The notes under the pieces: generated by a model | Told to the model about the DNA's origin: nothing | Database searches by the model: none | The model's input: the letters and a program-made list of their open reading frames with translations, nothing else | Assembly: GCA_905221605.1 (NCBI GenBank) | Contig: CAJNDS010000298.1 | Coordinates: 1-62,000, forward strand | Direction of reading: 5' to 3' | Source: Symbiodinium natans | Taxonomy: Eukaryota; Sar; Dinophyceae; Suessiales; Symbiodiniaceae | DNA length: 62,000 nucleotides | In this document: positions 1 to 8,523 of the stretch, piece after piece | Numbering within the stretch: position 1 is the first letter of the stretch | How the letters are laid out: each line of letters starts with the position of its first letter | Program-made: the position numbers and the translations under genes

Positions 1-60
1 TTGCCTGGACAAGGTCATCTTGCAGCGCGCGCTGCCGCCAGGTGATTGCGTTGTCAACGA
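1..60 (+). CDS. Possible upstream exon of the LPMO-like gene (truncated by window edge)
   Basis: Frame 2 reads LDKVILQRALPPGDCVVN, which resembles the strand-turn segment (D-x-hydrophobic-Leu-x-x-Leu-Pro-x-Gly-Asp) that precedes the conserved core of LPMO-like proteins. It sits 270 bases upstream of the first secure exon on the same strand, and the frame continues open beyond 60 with less protein-like content. The exon borders cannot be fixed because the window begins here. It could be a chance frame. Confidence 0.25.
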
Positions 61-330
61 CCCTCGAGGCCATGCCGGGGCGTCAGCCGGCAGGAGTAGG
101 AGCAGCAAGACAGATGATCAGAGAGAATTATCCTGAGGAGACTGCCAGCCCATTGACTCTGAGAATCCTGGGCGCTGGTACCTCCCGCCTCGTGGCGCGA
201 ACCCACCTGCAGGAGCCTCCTGGGCTACTGGCCTGCCCTCGGTCACCGAGGTCCCTCTCTCAATGTTTGTCTTACTTCTGCATGCTGTGCTGCACACGAT
301 CTGCACATGTGCTGTAAGAGGTCCACACCA

Positions 331-3300
331 TGAAGTATGTCATTCCCGCGGGCTTCACATGCCAAAAGTGCACGCTGCAGTGGTATTATGCTACCGCCAA
401 CAGCTGTCTTCCGGACAACTCTTACAGGAAGCTCTGCTCAAAAACTCTGAGTTACTCAACGTTGCTCTCAGCAGGCTTCTCATCCATTGATGCCATAGAT
501 CTTGGCGAGAGTGTAAGATGTGTAAGGACATACTTCCAGCAGCTGCAAAGCTTGGGCTGGAGCTCTGCGAGTCAGACGCTGAGAGTCCATATCTGTCCAG
601 AGGGAAGGGAACGCAAGGTCTTCTAGTCACGAAAGCCCTTAAACATAGCCAAGAAACCCTAAGACAGTGCGGAAGCATCCTGGGGCATTTTCAGGCAAAT
701 TCCGCGGCCCATACTTTTGTGTTGTTTCTGTGCAAATGAACGCCCCTTTTTTGCAGATTGTGCCCCCATGCTCTCACCCCCCTCCCCCACCCCCGCCCCT
801 CCTCCGGCCAGATAGTGTATGGCTTGCATATGGTGTTTTATGGTTTGTATTAAAAGTACTGTACGAAATTTCTGAGATTCTTCTGATATGCAGTGGGTGA
901 ATTAGTTTACAGTTTGGTGAAGTTCTGGGGTAAGTCACTTCTTATTAGGCTATACGCAGATTTGGTTCATGACATGTTGTCGTGAGTTCTCAGTGTTGTT
1001 TGCATAGTTCTGTCAGACAGTTCTGTTATGTGTACTGTACACGCTTAAGTGCGAGATGTTATAGTGTGTTTTTACAGCGGTTTTCAGGTGGTATGCTTTA
1101 CATCGTGGATTGCTTTATGTACAGCTTCTATTCCAGCACCTTTGAGACATGTCTTTACATATCTAGCTATTTTCCAGTCATGTTTGCTTAATCTGTTTAA
1201 ACATCATATTCTGAACTGTGTACTTTTTTTAACATTGCGGCTGCGATAGGTTTTGCAGGTTTAAACTAAAGCTAGCCTGATGATACGCATATAACAAGGC
1301 ACATCGCACAAGCTGAGCTAATCAATGACACATGAGCTAAGACCATGACAAATGGTAAATCGTGAACATGATTCCACAAAGCAAGTTTTCATATGATACG
1401 AGTTGACATGATAACACATATCACTCGCTATTGTGTTGATTAGTATTGCTTATTCTTCCCCACCTGGGCGCGGGGCTGTTTGGTTTTAACTCCATGATTC
1501 TCCTCGAGAGATACTTGCTGTGAAGAACCTTGTGTTTTGAACACATGTTCGTGTTAATAGTACTTTTCAAATGTCGTGCTTGCTTGAGGGTTAGGGGGAG
1601 GTGTTTGCGCTCAAGGTTTAGGCTAACGCTTATTACAACAATGATTGGAAGGTTTCAGCAGGTTTCCGGATTTCAGGCCTTTCGGGTTTGTGGGGGGAGG
1701 GGTGGGGGGTAAGGGGGTGGGGGTAACAACGTCCCTTCATGTATGGCGACCCTGCGCAAAAACATCGGTATTTACAGCTTTTTTGCCAAGGATGCTTGAC
1801 GTTTATGGAACAAGACACGCAGCTACCAGCGTTCATGATCTTGTCAAAGATGCCCCAAACACTTGTATTTACAGCATTTTTCCTTCTCTATACAACATAT
1901 TTCGGAGGTCACATGTGCTCGTGCCTTTGGCGCAGATGCCACAATTCTATTTGCAGCATTTCTGCCTCTCTGTACACATTTTTGCCTCTGTGCAAAACAT
2001 AAGCACAAGAACGCTGTGCGAAGTGTTTCGCCCGAAAGCAGCGTTCAAGAAGCAAGCGCTTTTTTGGGTGCGATTCGCACGTCTCGAAAGCGTCGCTGTG
2101 CGCAGTGTTTTCGCGCGAGCGAACACCGATCCCATGGTGGCAGTGGTGATTTTGCGGATAGACAAAACACGTCCAGCGAATGCGAGGCGCAAAAAACCTC
2201 GAGTGTTTCGCGTTTTCCGCTGTCCAACGCCGAAATGACACGCGCAGAACTCTCGGGGCCGCAAGGAAGGGCGTTACCAGGTTTAGGGTTTTGGGATAAG
2301 GGTCTGGGTTTAGGTTTGGGTTTAGGGTTTAGGGTTTGGGATGGAGAGTTTTAGGGTTTGGGGTTTAGGGTTATTTCTTCTTACACCTGCAATGCTCCTG
2401 TCTTCCCAGAGACCATTTCGAAGAACACCACCAACATACACAACATGTTTACTTTGGACATCCCCGCCCGAAGCCAAGCAGTTCACGACCACTGCAAGGG
2501 GGTCATCTGCTGAGTGGGGACTCCTTGGGTGCTCTGTGAGGTTTTGGTGATGGGGATCTCGTGAGCTCTGTATGGTCCCTATACCCTGCGGGATGCTCTG
2601 GTGGTGGGCACCCCACGAATCCAGCGGATTCTCGAAGACTAAAAGATTCTGGGGGGGCCTCTCGGGGATACTCTGCGGAGACCTCGATCCGGAAGCAAGG
2701 GCCGCAGAAGAGCCCGCACGAACCGGCCACAAGGAGGCCCCAGTCCAGAAGCGCTTGAAACGCCATCCTTGAACCAAGAGACCGCTCCGCTTGCTGCTGG
2801 TGGTCAGGGCTTGTCTGGGCGAGCCTTAGGAATACTCTCCTCACTGCTTGGTGTTTGCGACGCACCCCTGGAATCCCTGCTGGCTAGTAGCTTTCTTCCC
2901 AGTCCCTCAATTTCCCTAGGAGTCGAAGTGTGGAGAGCTTGTCCAAGGCTGCAAACATGTTGAAGTCAGAGAGTCATAGAGAAGTGGAGCGGAGGCTGGA
3001 GCGCCTGGGCCGTTGCAAGCTGGGCTACCTGCGACGCCGCCTGCTGTGGTCCGGCTGGGCGAGGAACCTTTGGCGAGGAGTTCTGGAACTGCGCCGATGT
3101 GGCATCTTGGTATCATCTTGGTGGTCTGGAAATGGGAGATGTTGATTTTGGGCTTTGAGGGTGCTGTTGCTGACTCTGTCACCCCAACTGCAACTTTGTC
3201 GAGCATGGTATGACTGCAACGATGCAAACTGGGCAGGCAGTGCTGGAGGGGAGCGGACCTGTCCCGTCGACTTCTCCGTCGCCGTCCCCAACTAGCACTA

Positions 3301-5297
3301 GCACTGTTCCGGCCTGAGAATGAGCGAAAGATGTGGATTCGGCAGCTCGTGTCCACCTCCTCACAAAGCGCCCAGGTCCCGACCACGACTACGACGCCAG
3401 CTGGACCGTGCTCAGCGTTGTATGAGCAGTGCGGCGGGAACAACTACAACGGCCCGACTTGTTGCCAATCAGGTTGGTGCGGGCGCAAGGGGATAGAGGC
3501 TTTGATGACATGAGCGCACGCTCGTGCCATTCTTGCTGTTGCCCAGCAGGTTCCGTCTGCAAGTTTTCCAACGAATGGTATTCGCAGTGCCTTGAGGGCA
3601 CGGCCCCAACCCCCACTCCGACGCCGGCGCCATCCTCCACAGCATCGCCCGTGACGACTTCCGTTGTGACTTTGCAAAATAATTGGCCCGGACGTCTCAA
3701 GCCAGCAAGAGAGGCCGTTTCGGGTTGAAGGGATGAGCAAACAGAGGCGACCACAGCCCGACCCCGTCAGTGCTCATGCGCTGCCAGCACTTCTTGGGAA
3801 GGACGCTTGGATTTTTGGCGGGGGTTCAGGGTTCGGCACCCCAAGCTCGCAAGCCGAAGCACAGTTGCATTCTGGAGGGCGAGAGATGGACTGTCAAACT
3901 GGGCAGACATCTGTGGAGCTATTTGTGCTGCTGTCCTTGCCACGCAGGATCTTTTGATCAGTTTGCCAGTTCTCTTGGAGGCACCAGCCGACATGCAAGT
4001 ATGCCATTGCGGATTTATCAGAGGGAGTGTTTGCGATGTTGTCACAACATGGCAACAAATTGTGCCAGGAAATGCTGACTTCTGTGGCCAGAACTTCGGT
4101 GGTTCCGGACCATACATCTCTGCAGGTGGAGGATCTAGTGGTGGTGGTGGCTGGAGTGGAACTGAACCCTGCACATCCGGCCAGTATAGCTTCAGACACT
4201 CGGCTCTTCGTTGATCGTGTGTCCGTTCCTTCTTGTTACCGCGCAGCCGTCACCACACGCAGAACCAAGGTGAGGACGGCTGGAAGATCACTGTTTCTGC
4301 GAGTCAGGGCACAAGCACAGTGCCGTACCGGGCCTTTGCCTACCTAAACTTCTGCGGCGGCAGTGCTTACAGCACGTGCTGGTCCAGCGATGTCAACGTG
4401 TTCTCATTCTCGTTCAAGACTTCCGGCGCCAGGCGCACAGAGTTGGATAGCATCTGATGCTTGTCTAGGTCACCACAGTGCAAGAACTCGCCCTGCTATC
4501 TGCAAGCGTGGTGCAGCCTTTAGAGCTGCTTCTTGGTAGCCTTTTTAGGGAAAATTTCGGGAATGTTAGGGTTACGGCAGGGAGCTGAGTGCCTTCGTGA
4601 AGCTGCTCTTCTGGACCGACAGCGGCAACATCCTGGGCCTTGTGCCCCCAAGCCATCCGAAAGGAGCCCTTTGGGGGGGGGGGCAATAAGGGGGGGGGAG
4701 CCTCTCTAGGAGGCACCTCAAGCGGTGTGCTGAGCTGGGCTTTCGAAGGGCGCCGGAAGTTCCAGAATGCCAGCACGCTTTTCAGCAGAATTTCAGATAG
4801 TTTGGGCATGTGCTTTCACGCAGGCTCTGGGAAGCTGCGCCTGGTCTCCTTCATCACGGACGACTACCCCAATAGCTGGCAGGATGAAATGGAAGTGGAA
4901 GACGATGCCTGGTATCACGTGACAGCCCTCTTGCCTGAAGTCATGGTGTGGGTTTAGGGCCTTTAGGCATGTGGCAAAATCTTCAGATGCAAGAGTCTTC
5001 AATGACTTCAATGCGAGGTGACCTTTCGTCCGGGCAACAGCGCGGTGGAACTGAAGCTGCAGGCAAGGGAAGCTTATGTCTTTTCAGCAACCGCTGCCCA
5101 TATCCATCCAAGTACGTCGTCAGACTCCGCTTGCAGCTGAGGGCGTTCAGTTCAGCAGCGGGGTTATTCCAGTGAACATGCTCGCGATGAGCAGTGGGCC
5201 CCAGCTGGGCGTCTACTCCTTCGAATATTCTGGATCGTGGCCGAGTGCTCTGGATGTAAGAGTAGAAGAGATCCACGGATTCACGCGCATTCCTTGA
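331..5297 (+). CDS. Secreted LPMO-like / CBM1 multidomain protein, multi-exon, N-terminus not resolved
   Basis: Spliced gene for a probable extracellular polysaccharide-active protein. Seen: an exon with IPAGFTCQKCTLQWYY and ATANSCLPDNSYR ends at 427; it joins at 527 (TYFQQLQSLGWSS). An exon from 3020 carries TCDAACCGPAGRGTF then EEFWNCADV. A linker exon (3241-3311, TSPSPSPTSTSTVP) follows, then a CBM1 split over 3376-3472 and 3550-3590, a PTPTPTP linker to about 3690, then exons 4069-4183, 4247-4432, 4581-4663, 4710-4945, 5018-5062 and 5142-5297 (stop TGA). Reading phase was checked and agrees at every junction listed from 3241 to 3550 and from 4069 to the stop. The CTLQWYY..NSC and FWNCADV motifs match my memory of the C-terminal half of chitin-binding type-4/LPMO-like proteins of algae and fungi; the copper-binding N-terminal histidine lies outside or unresolved, so activity is unproven. 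Junctions between 580 and 3020, 3106 and 3241, and 3690 and 4069 are unresolved. Confidence 0.6.
428..526 (+). other. Intron with GA-AG ends
   Basis: Removing 428-526 joins TCT TAC AG to G ACA TAC TTC and gives a continuous SYRTYFQQLQSLGW. The intron starts GAAGC and ends GTAAG; both junctions read AG|GA, so an AGGA word is repeated at the two ends. GA donors are known in dinoflagellates. A GT donor giving the same protein is not present. Confidence 0.5.
583..1740. other. AT-richer intron-like stretch without genes
   Basis: This stretch falls between exons of the LPMO-like gene. It is clearly poorer in G+C than its surroundings from about 800 to 1450, has a C-rich run near 777-800 and a G-rich run near 1691-1728, and shows no frame that reads like protein. 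It is most simply part of a long intron. Confidence 0.4.
1755..1990. repeat. Three degenerate copies of a TATTTACAGC repeat
   Basis: The word TATTTACAGC followed by a T-rich run and GCC/CCT occurs at 1769, 1866 and (as TATTTGCAGC) 1948, spaced 97 and 82 bases, with related flanks (GCGCA, CAAG, ATGC). Similar words (CGGTATTTACG) recur at about 6542 and 6805 in another repeat field. No protein is supported here. Confidence 0.45.
2278..2373 (+). repeat. Degenerate interstitial telomere repeat (TTTAGGG)
   Basis: About 95 bases of imperfect TTTAGGG/TTTGGG units on the + strand. TTTAGGG is the telomere repeat of plants and of dinoflagellates. Units are mixed with spacer, so this is an old interstitial block and not a chromosome end. 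Confidence 0.75.
2398..2512. CDS. Possible exon, strand ambiguous
   Basis: On the + strand a pyrimidine-rich tract ends in CCCAG near 2410, followed by a frame reading ETISKNTTNIHNMFTLDIP and on to a TGA at 2512, with many C-ending codons. On the - strand the same DNA reads VVVNCLASGGDVQSKHVVY and ends at a good GT donor (GTGTAAG, about 2393). The + strand reading lies inside the LPMO-like gene and has the better codon pattern, so I prefer it, but it has no recognised family and no confirmed partner exon. Confidence 0.25.
2520..2720 (-). repeat. Diverged relative of the 10.4-10.7 kb repeat
   Basis: Words such as GGGATACTCTGCGGAG (about 2667) and CTGCGGGATGCTCTGG are close to the reverse complement of the AGAGTCCCGCCGAGTATCCC units at 10.5 kb. 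The stretch has no convincing coding frame. It is probably an old dispersed or decayed tandem repeat. Confidence 0.4.
3312..3375 (+). other. Intron with GC-AG ends
   Basis: A 64-base intron between the Ser/Thr/Pro linker and the CBM1 exon. Removal joins GTT CCG to GTC CCG and keeps the frame into the CBM1. The donor is GCCTGA and the acceptor CCCAG. A GT donor six bases upstream (GTTCCG) would change the phase, so the GC site is preferred. Confidence 0.5.
3406..3590 (+). CDS. CBM1 (fungal-type cellulose-binding domain), split by a 77-base intron
   Basis: Part of the LPMO-like gene. The first half reads CSALYEQCGGNNYNGPTCC and the second GSVCKFSNEWYSQCL. Together they give the CBM1 pattern: QCGG, the Y-x-G-P-T-C-C block, then N-x-W-Y-S-Q-C. 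The module is a small cystine-knot that binds crystalline cellulose through a face of aromatic residues. Here the aromatic positions are Tyr (before EQCGG), Trp and Tyr; the first is usually Trp, so binding may differ slightly. The intron (3473-3549) has GT-AG ends and the word CAGGTT at both junctions. T/P-rich linkers on both sides fit a tethered binding module in a secreted enzyme. Confidence 0.88.
3591..4068 (+). other. Linker and unresolved exon/intron stretch of the LPMO-like gene
   Basis: The frame from the CBM1 runs on through [14 protein letters not shown] to about 3690 and must end in phase 1 to meet the exon at 4069. Between 3690 and 4069 a frame with NWADICGAICAAVLATQ (about 3890-3948, before an acceptor-like CACGCAG) could be a further exon, but I could not match its phase to both neighbours. 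Confidence 0.35.
4069..5297 (+). CDS. C-terminal domain of the LPMO-like protein, unrecognised, probably beta-rich
   Basis: Six exons (4069-4183, 4247-4432, 4581-4663, 4710-4945, 5018-5062, 5142-5297) join without a single phase conflict and end at TGA. The product starts with a Gly/Ser-rich segment and Cys-containing stretch (ADFCGQNF, EPCTSG), then alternates hydrophobic strands: DGWKITVSASQG, VNVFSFSFKTSG, FVKLLFWTDSGNILGL, KLRLVSFITDDYP, DAWYHVTALLPEVM, AVELKLQGVQFSSG and QLGVYSFEYSGSWP. The W-Y-H-V strand resembles those of LamG/concanavalin-like sandwiches, but I can see no family signature or catalytic pair, so an extra carbohydrate-binding or hydrolase role is only a guess. Introns alternate GT, GC, GA, GT and GC donors. 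Confidence 0.65.
4433..4580 (+). other. Intron with GC-AG ends
   Basis: A 148-base intron. Removal turns GGC GCC AG + G GAG CTG into GAREL and keeps the frame into AFVKLLFWTD. Donor GCGCAC, acceptor GGCAG; both junctions read CAG|G. Both flanking exons are in phase with the next ones. Confidence 0.65.
4664..4709 (+). other. 46-base intron with GA-AG ends and a poly-G core
   Basis: Removal joins CCG AAA G to GA GGC ACC, giving PKGGTSSG. Without it the frame hits a stop in the poly-G stretch. The intron begins GAGCCC, holds two runs of 9-11 G, and ends CTCTCTAG. AGGAG is repeated at both junctions. The small size and G content make mis-assembly of the G run possible, but the phase agrees with both neighbours. 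Confidence 0.6.
5063..5141 (+). other. Intron with GC-AG ends
   Basis: A 79-base intron with donor GCAAGG, the classical GC-type consensus, and acceptor CTGAG. Removal joins CTG CAG to GGC GTT CAG and gives KLQGVQFSSG in the last coding exon. Confidence 0.65.
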
Positions 5298-5473
5298 TAA
5301 AGATTTTTAGCTGAGGGATGCCGTCGTCTTGATGTGCAATGGTGTTTGGTTGGACCGTTTAAGTTGCAAGGGTAGTTGCAACAGAGTGAAGTGGCTTGTG
5401 CGCGGGAAGCTCTCGATATTTTAAGGGGCTGCGCCCATGGGCGGGCAGCGCACGCAGAAGCCCGGGGCGAGCA
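5298..5473 (+). other. Likely 3' untranslated region of the LPMO-like gene
   Basis: The 175 bases after the stop have no coding frame and lead into a tandem repeat at 5474. No AATAAA signal is seen; dinoflagellates generally lack it. Confidence 0.35.
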
Positions 5474-5637
5474 GTTTCTAAGCATGTCGAGGCCCCTAAA
5501 CTCCCTTAAAATCTCTAAGCGTTAAGTTTCTAAGCATTTTCAGGCCCCTAAACTCCCTTCAAATCTCTAAGCGTTTGAGGCTCCGAGACTCCCTTAACGT
5601 TTCTAAGCACTTTATAAGGCCCCTAAACTCCCTTTTT
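5474..5637. repeat. Three-copy tandem repeat
   Basis: Copies begin GTTTCTAAGCA at 5474, 5526 and 5599 and share GGCCCCTAAACTCCCTT, followed by ATCTCTAAGCG in the first two. The spacing is 52 and 73 bases, the second copy having an extra 20-base insert. It lies just downstream of the LPMO-like gene. Confidence 0.75.
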
Positions 5638-6147
5638 CCTAGCCCCGGGCTTAGACACGTCGCTTATGCCCGCCCTTTGGGGGGCATCACATGCTCCTGA
5701 TGCCCCCCCGCGGTCCCGCCCCGGGAGCCGCTGATGCTCCTGATGCGCGCCTGGGGGTCCCGGGCTTGACCCGCTGATGCTCATGATGCGCGCCCTCTGG
5801 GGGCCTCCGTGGCGACGCAAAAAACCACGAAAAAAAAAACCGTTCACCGGCGGCACGCGGGGGTCGGCGGCACTGGGCGTTCGGCCTAATTCTGCTTCGC
5901 AGAAGGCCAGAGGCCAGCAAGGCTATTCCCGGGACGACCCGGGCTAAAAGGTCCGCATTTGCTCGGTCCTTTGGGGACCTCGCGCTGCCCGATTTCAGGC
6001 CTAGCGGCACGGGCCGGCCCCCGCCCCCCAAAGCACGAAACCTTGAACCTTGGCACTGTCTTCTCTTTCCCGTGTCTTTGTCCTCTCCTTCTCTCTGTCT
6101 CTCTTTCTCCTGCTTTCGCCCCCCCTCCCTCCCCCCACCCCCCCCCG

Positions 6148-6177
6148 GCGCGCGCGCGCGCGCGCGCGCGCGCGCGC
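6148..6177. repeat. (GC)15 dinucleotide run after a polypyrimidine tract
   Basis: Fifteen GC units, preceded by about 90 bases of C/T (6056-6146). An alternating purine-pyrimidine run of this length can form Z-DNA under torsion. No gene overlaps it. Confidence 0.85.
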
Positions 6178-6418
6178 ACCCGCATCAGGAGCATCAGTGG
6201 GGTTGGTTTGGGGGCCTTAAAAGCAGTCTATGCATGCGTTTTGCCTTCGAAAAACCTTCAGAAAACGCTGTAAACACGTGTTTTTGGGCTTGGGAAGCCT
6301 TTTGGGACCCAGGAAAGGGAGCATCATGAGCATCAGCGGCCTCCCCCAGGCCATCCAAAACCCCCTTAAACACGCCGATTGTATTTGCTTGAACGCTTGC
6401 GTGCCCACGAAACCCCAA

Positions 6419-6450
6419 GACCCCGAATGCCCTTAAGGGCATTCGGGGTC
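6419..6450. repeat. Perfect 32-bp palindrome
   Basis: The arm GACCCCGAATGCCCTT is followed directly by its exact reverse complement with no spacer. It breaks at the next base on each side. It lies in the CpG-rich repeat field. Confidence 0.95.
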
Positions 6451-7289
6451 CTGCTGTTCGGGTGTTTTGTAGGCACGAAGCCGTTCGAGCGCGTAAAATG
6501 AGCGATTTTAGGGGCGTTTTTACGTGTACCCACAAAACACTCGGTATTTACGAGGTTTTCTGCTGTTGGAACACCCCCCCAAACCGAGCATCATGAGCAT
6601 CAGCTGGGTCTCTGGGCCGTGGGCCCGGACCCACCCACGAAGCCCAAGAGAAGCGATGGCTCGATGATGCGCCCGGACCCCGCGCATCAGCAGCATCAGC
6701 AGACCCCCCCCCCGGACGTGGGTTTCGATGATGCGCACTTTGGGGGCGGGTCAAGGGCAACAGGGGTGGGGGTCGGAGGCACGCGTGAAAAACCTCATAA
6801 AAACACGGTATTTACGGTGATCTCAGCGTTTTTCAGCGTTTTTTATTGCCTTGGGCCCGCGGGCCAGGGCTGCTGATGCTCATGATGCTCGCCTGGTTTT
6901 GGGCTTCCGGTACCCCCCCCAAACCTTGAAAAACGTGGTTTCGGCCTGGCGCGCGCCCCATGTGAAAAGCTAGGGCCGATGATGCGCGCCTGTGAGGGTT
7001 TTATGGGGTGCTGCGGGTGTTTTGTGGCCTCGGTTTTTCGTAAACACCCATGGTTTTTACGAGGTTTTCGTGCTTTTCGCACCACCGCGTGTTGCGTCCC
7101 CTTGGATGCCGTTTCGGAGACCTCCCGAAGGGCCCCGCGCGAATTTGAAGCAATTTTGGGCGGGGTCGGCGGCTCGGGCGCTCGCCCCTTAAAGCTAGCG
7201 CTTTAGTGCGACGCGGGCTCCGCCCTGGACCACGGGCGGCGCGGGGGCCGGATTTAATGGCTACCGCCAGTGCCGCCGACCCCAGACCC

Positions 7290-8345
7290 AAGACAGTCGC
7301 ATTGGGGCGGAAGGCAGGGTGGAGCGCGGGCAGGCGGGGGGGGCGGGGGCGGGGGGGGTGGGGGTGGGTGGGGGTGGAAAGGGGTGGGGGGTGTGGGGGG
7401 TGACCGTAGAGGGTTGGTGTCGGATTAGGGAGTTGGGGGGGGAAGGCAGGGGTGGACTGGGGGGCATAGAGATGAAGAAGCGATGAGAGCGGTGAGAGCG
7501 GGGGGGCGGTGGATGGTGCACGATGGTGGGAGGGGGTAATGATGAGGGCTGGGGAGGGTTGGTGGGAGGGTTAGGGAGTGGGAGTGGGAGAGGGTGGGGG
7601 CGGCGGAAAGGGGGCTGACTCATTTGACCAGCTCTGGTGAGAGGGTTGGGGCGGAAGGCAGGGTGGAGCGCGGCGGGTGGACAGGGGAGGTGACGGTCGA
7701 GGGTTGGTGGAGTTGGGGGCGGAAGGCAGGGGAGTGATGAGAGCGGGGAGGCGGTTAGGGCGGGCGTGGATTGAATCCCTGATTTGTCAGGGGCGGAGTA
7801 GGGGGGGGTAGGGGTCGGGGGTGGGGGGGGGGGTGGGGGGGGGTGGGGGGCGGGTGGGGGGGGGTGGGGGTGCGGGGGGGGGGCATTGTCAGGGAAAGGG
7901 AAGGGATGGGGGGGTGGGGGGAGGGGGCGGGAGGGGGGGGGGGGGGGGTTTCAGCGTAGAGGGGGTTAGAGGGTGGTTGGTCGAGCGGTTGAGGGAGGGG
8001 GAGGATGAGAGCAGTTAGGGCTGACGATAGAGATGGGGGGGGGGTGGGTGGGGGGGGGGGGGGGGGTGGGGGTGGGTGGGGGGGGGGGGGGTCAGGGTGG
8101 TGGGGGGGGGGGGATGGGGGGGGCGGGGGGGGGGGGGGGGTGGGGGTGGTCGGGCATGCACTCGGCCCTTTAAACCACCTGAATGGATGGGGTGGGGGGG
8201 GTCAAAGGTCCAATTCAAGGCGTCATGGGTGAGGGCGAAGGGTGATGCACTGAAGCCAAACAATGCAAAAACACTCCAATTCAAGGTGTCATGAGCAGCA
8301 TGCTGTGAGAGCGGGTGAGGGCGGTGAGGGCGGTGGGGGGTCTTC
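7290..8345. repeat. Strongly strand-biased G-rich kilobase
   Basis: Almost all purines on the + strand are G, in runs of 4 to 14 broken by single T or A. The word GGGGCGGAAGGCAGGGTGG occurs at about 7308 and 7648, with partial copies near 7430 and 7717, so part of it arose by tandem duplication. CCAATTCAAGG(C/T)GTCATG occurs at 8209 and 8276. Open frames here are poly-Gly or poly-Pro artefacts. Dense potential for G-quadruplexes. Confidence 0.85.
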
Positions 8346-8523
8346 ACTGACGCCGCCCTGCTACCGCTGGGGTCGGCGGACAAAAAGGCGACCGCTGGCG
8401 AATGGTGCATGTCCAATCAGTGTGACAAGCTGTCAAAGATCCGATTCGGTCAAAGTTTATGTCCAGGCCGACTGCCCAGTCCCCCAAGGCTCCACACCTA
8501 AGATCCTGAACTGAGTGAAGCAG

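Larger units (their letters stand above)
5640..7110. repeat. CpG-rich field of dispersed short repeats
   Basis: No coding frame is supported. The field is built from recurring words: GCATCATGAGCATCAG or its reverse complement (about 5728, 5773, 6183, 6323, 6591, 6684, 6869, with weaker forms near 6726 and 6978), the stretch TATTTACGAGGTTTTC (about 6544, 6807, 7050) and CGTAAA/TTTACG words. The repeats are not in strict tandem. All are GC-rich apart from the TTTAC-type words. Confidence 0.6.

Noticed and set aside
1645-2354. Overlapping frames of 197 and 163 codons on the + strand
   Set aside because: They overlap in different frames across a repeat field and a telomere block and show no family or splice evidence.
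3291-3443. - strand frames across the CBM1 region
   Set aside because: They are shadows of the CBM1 exons, whose + strand protein is a clear family member.
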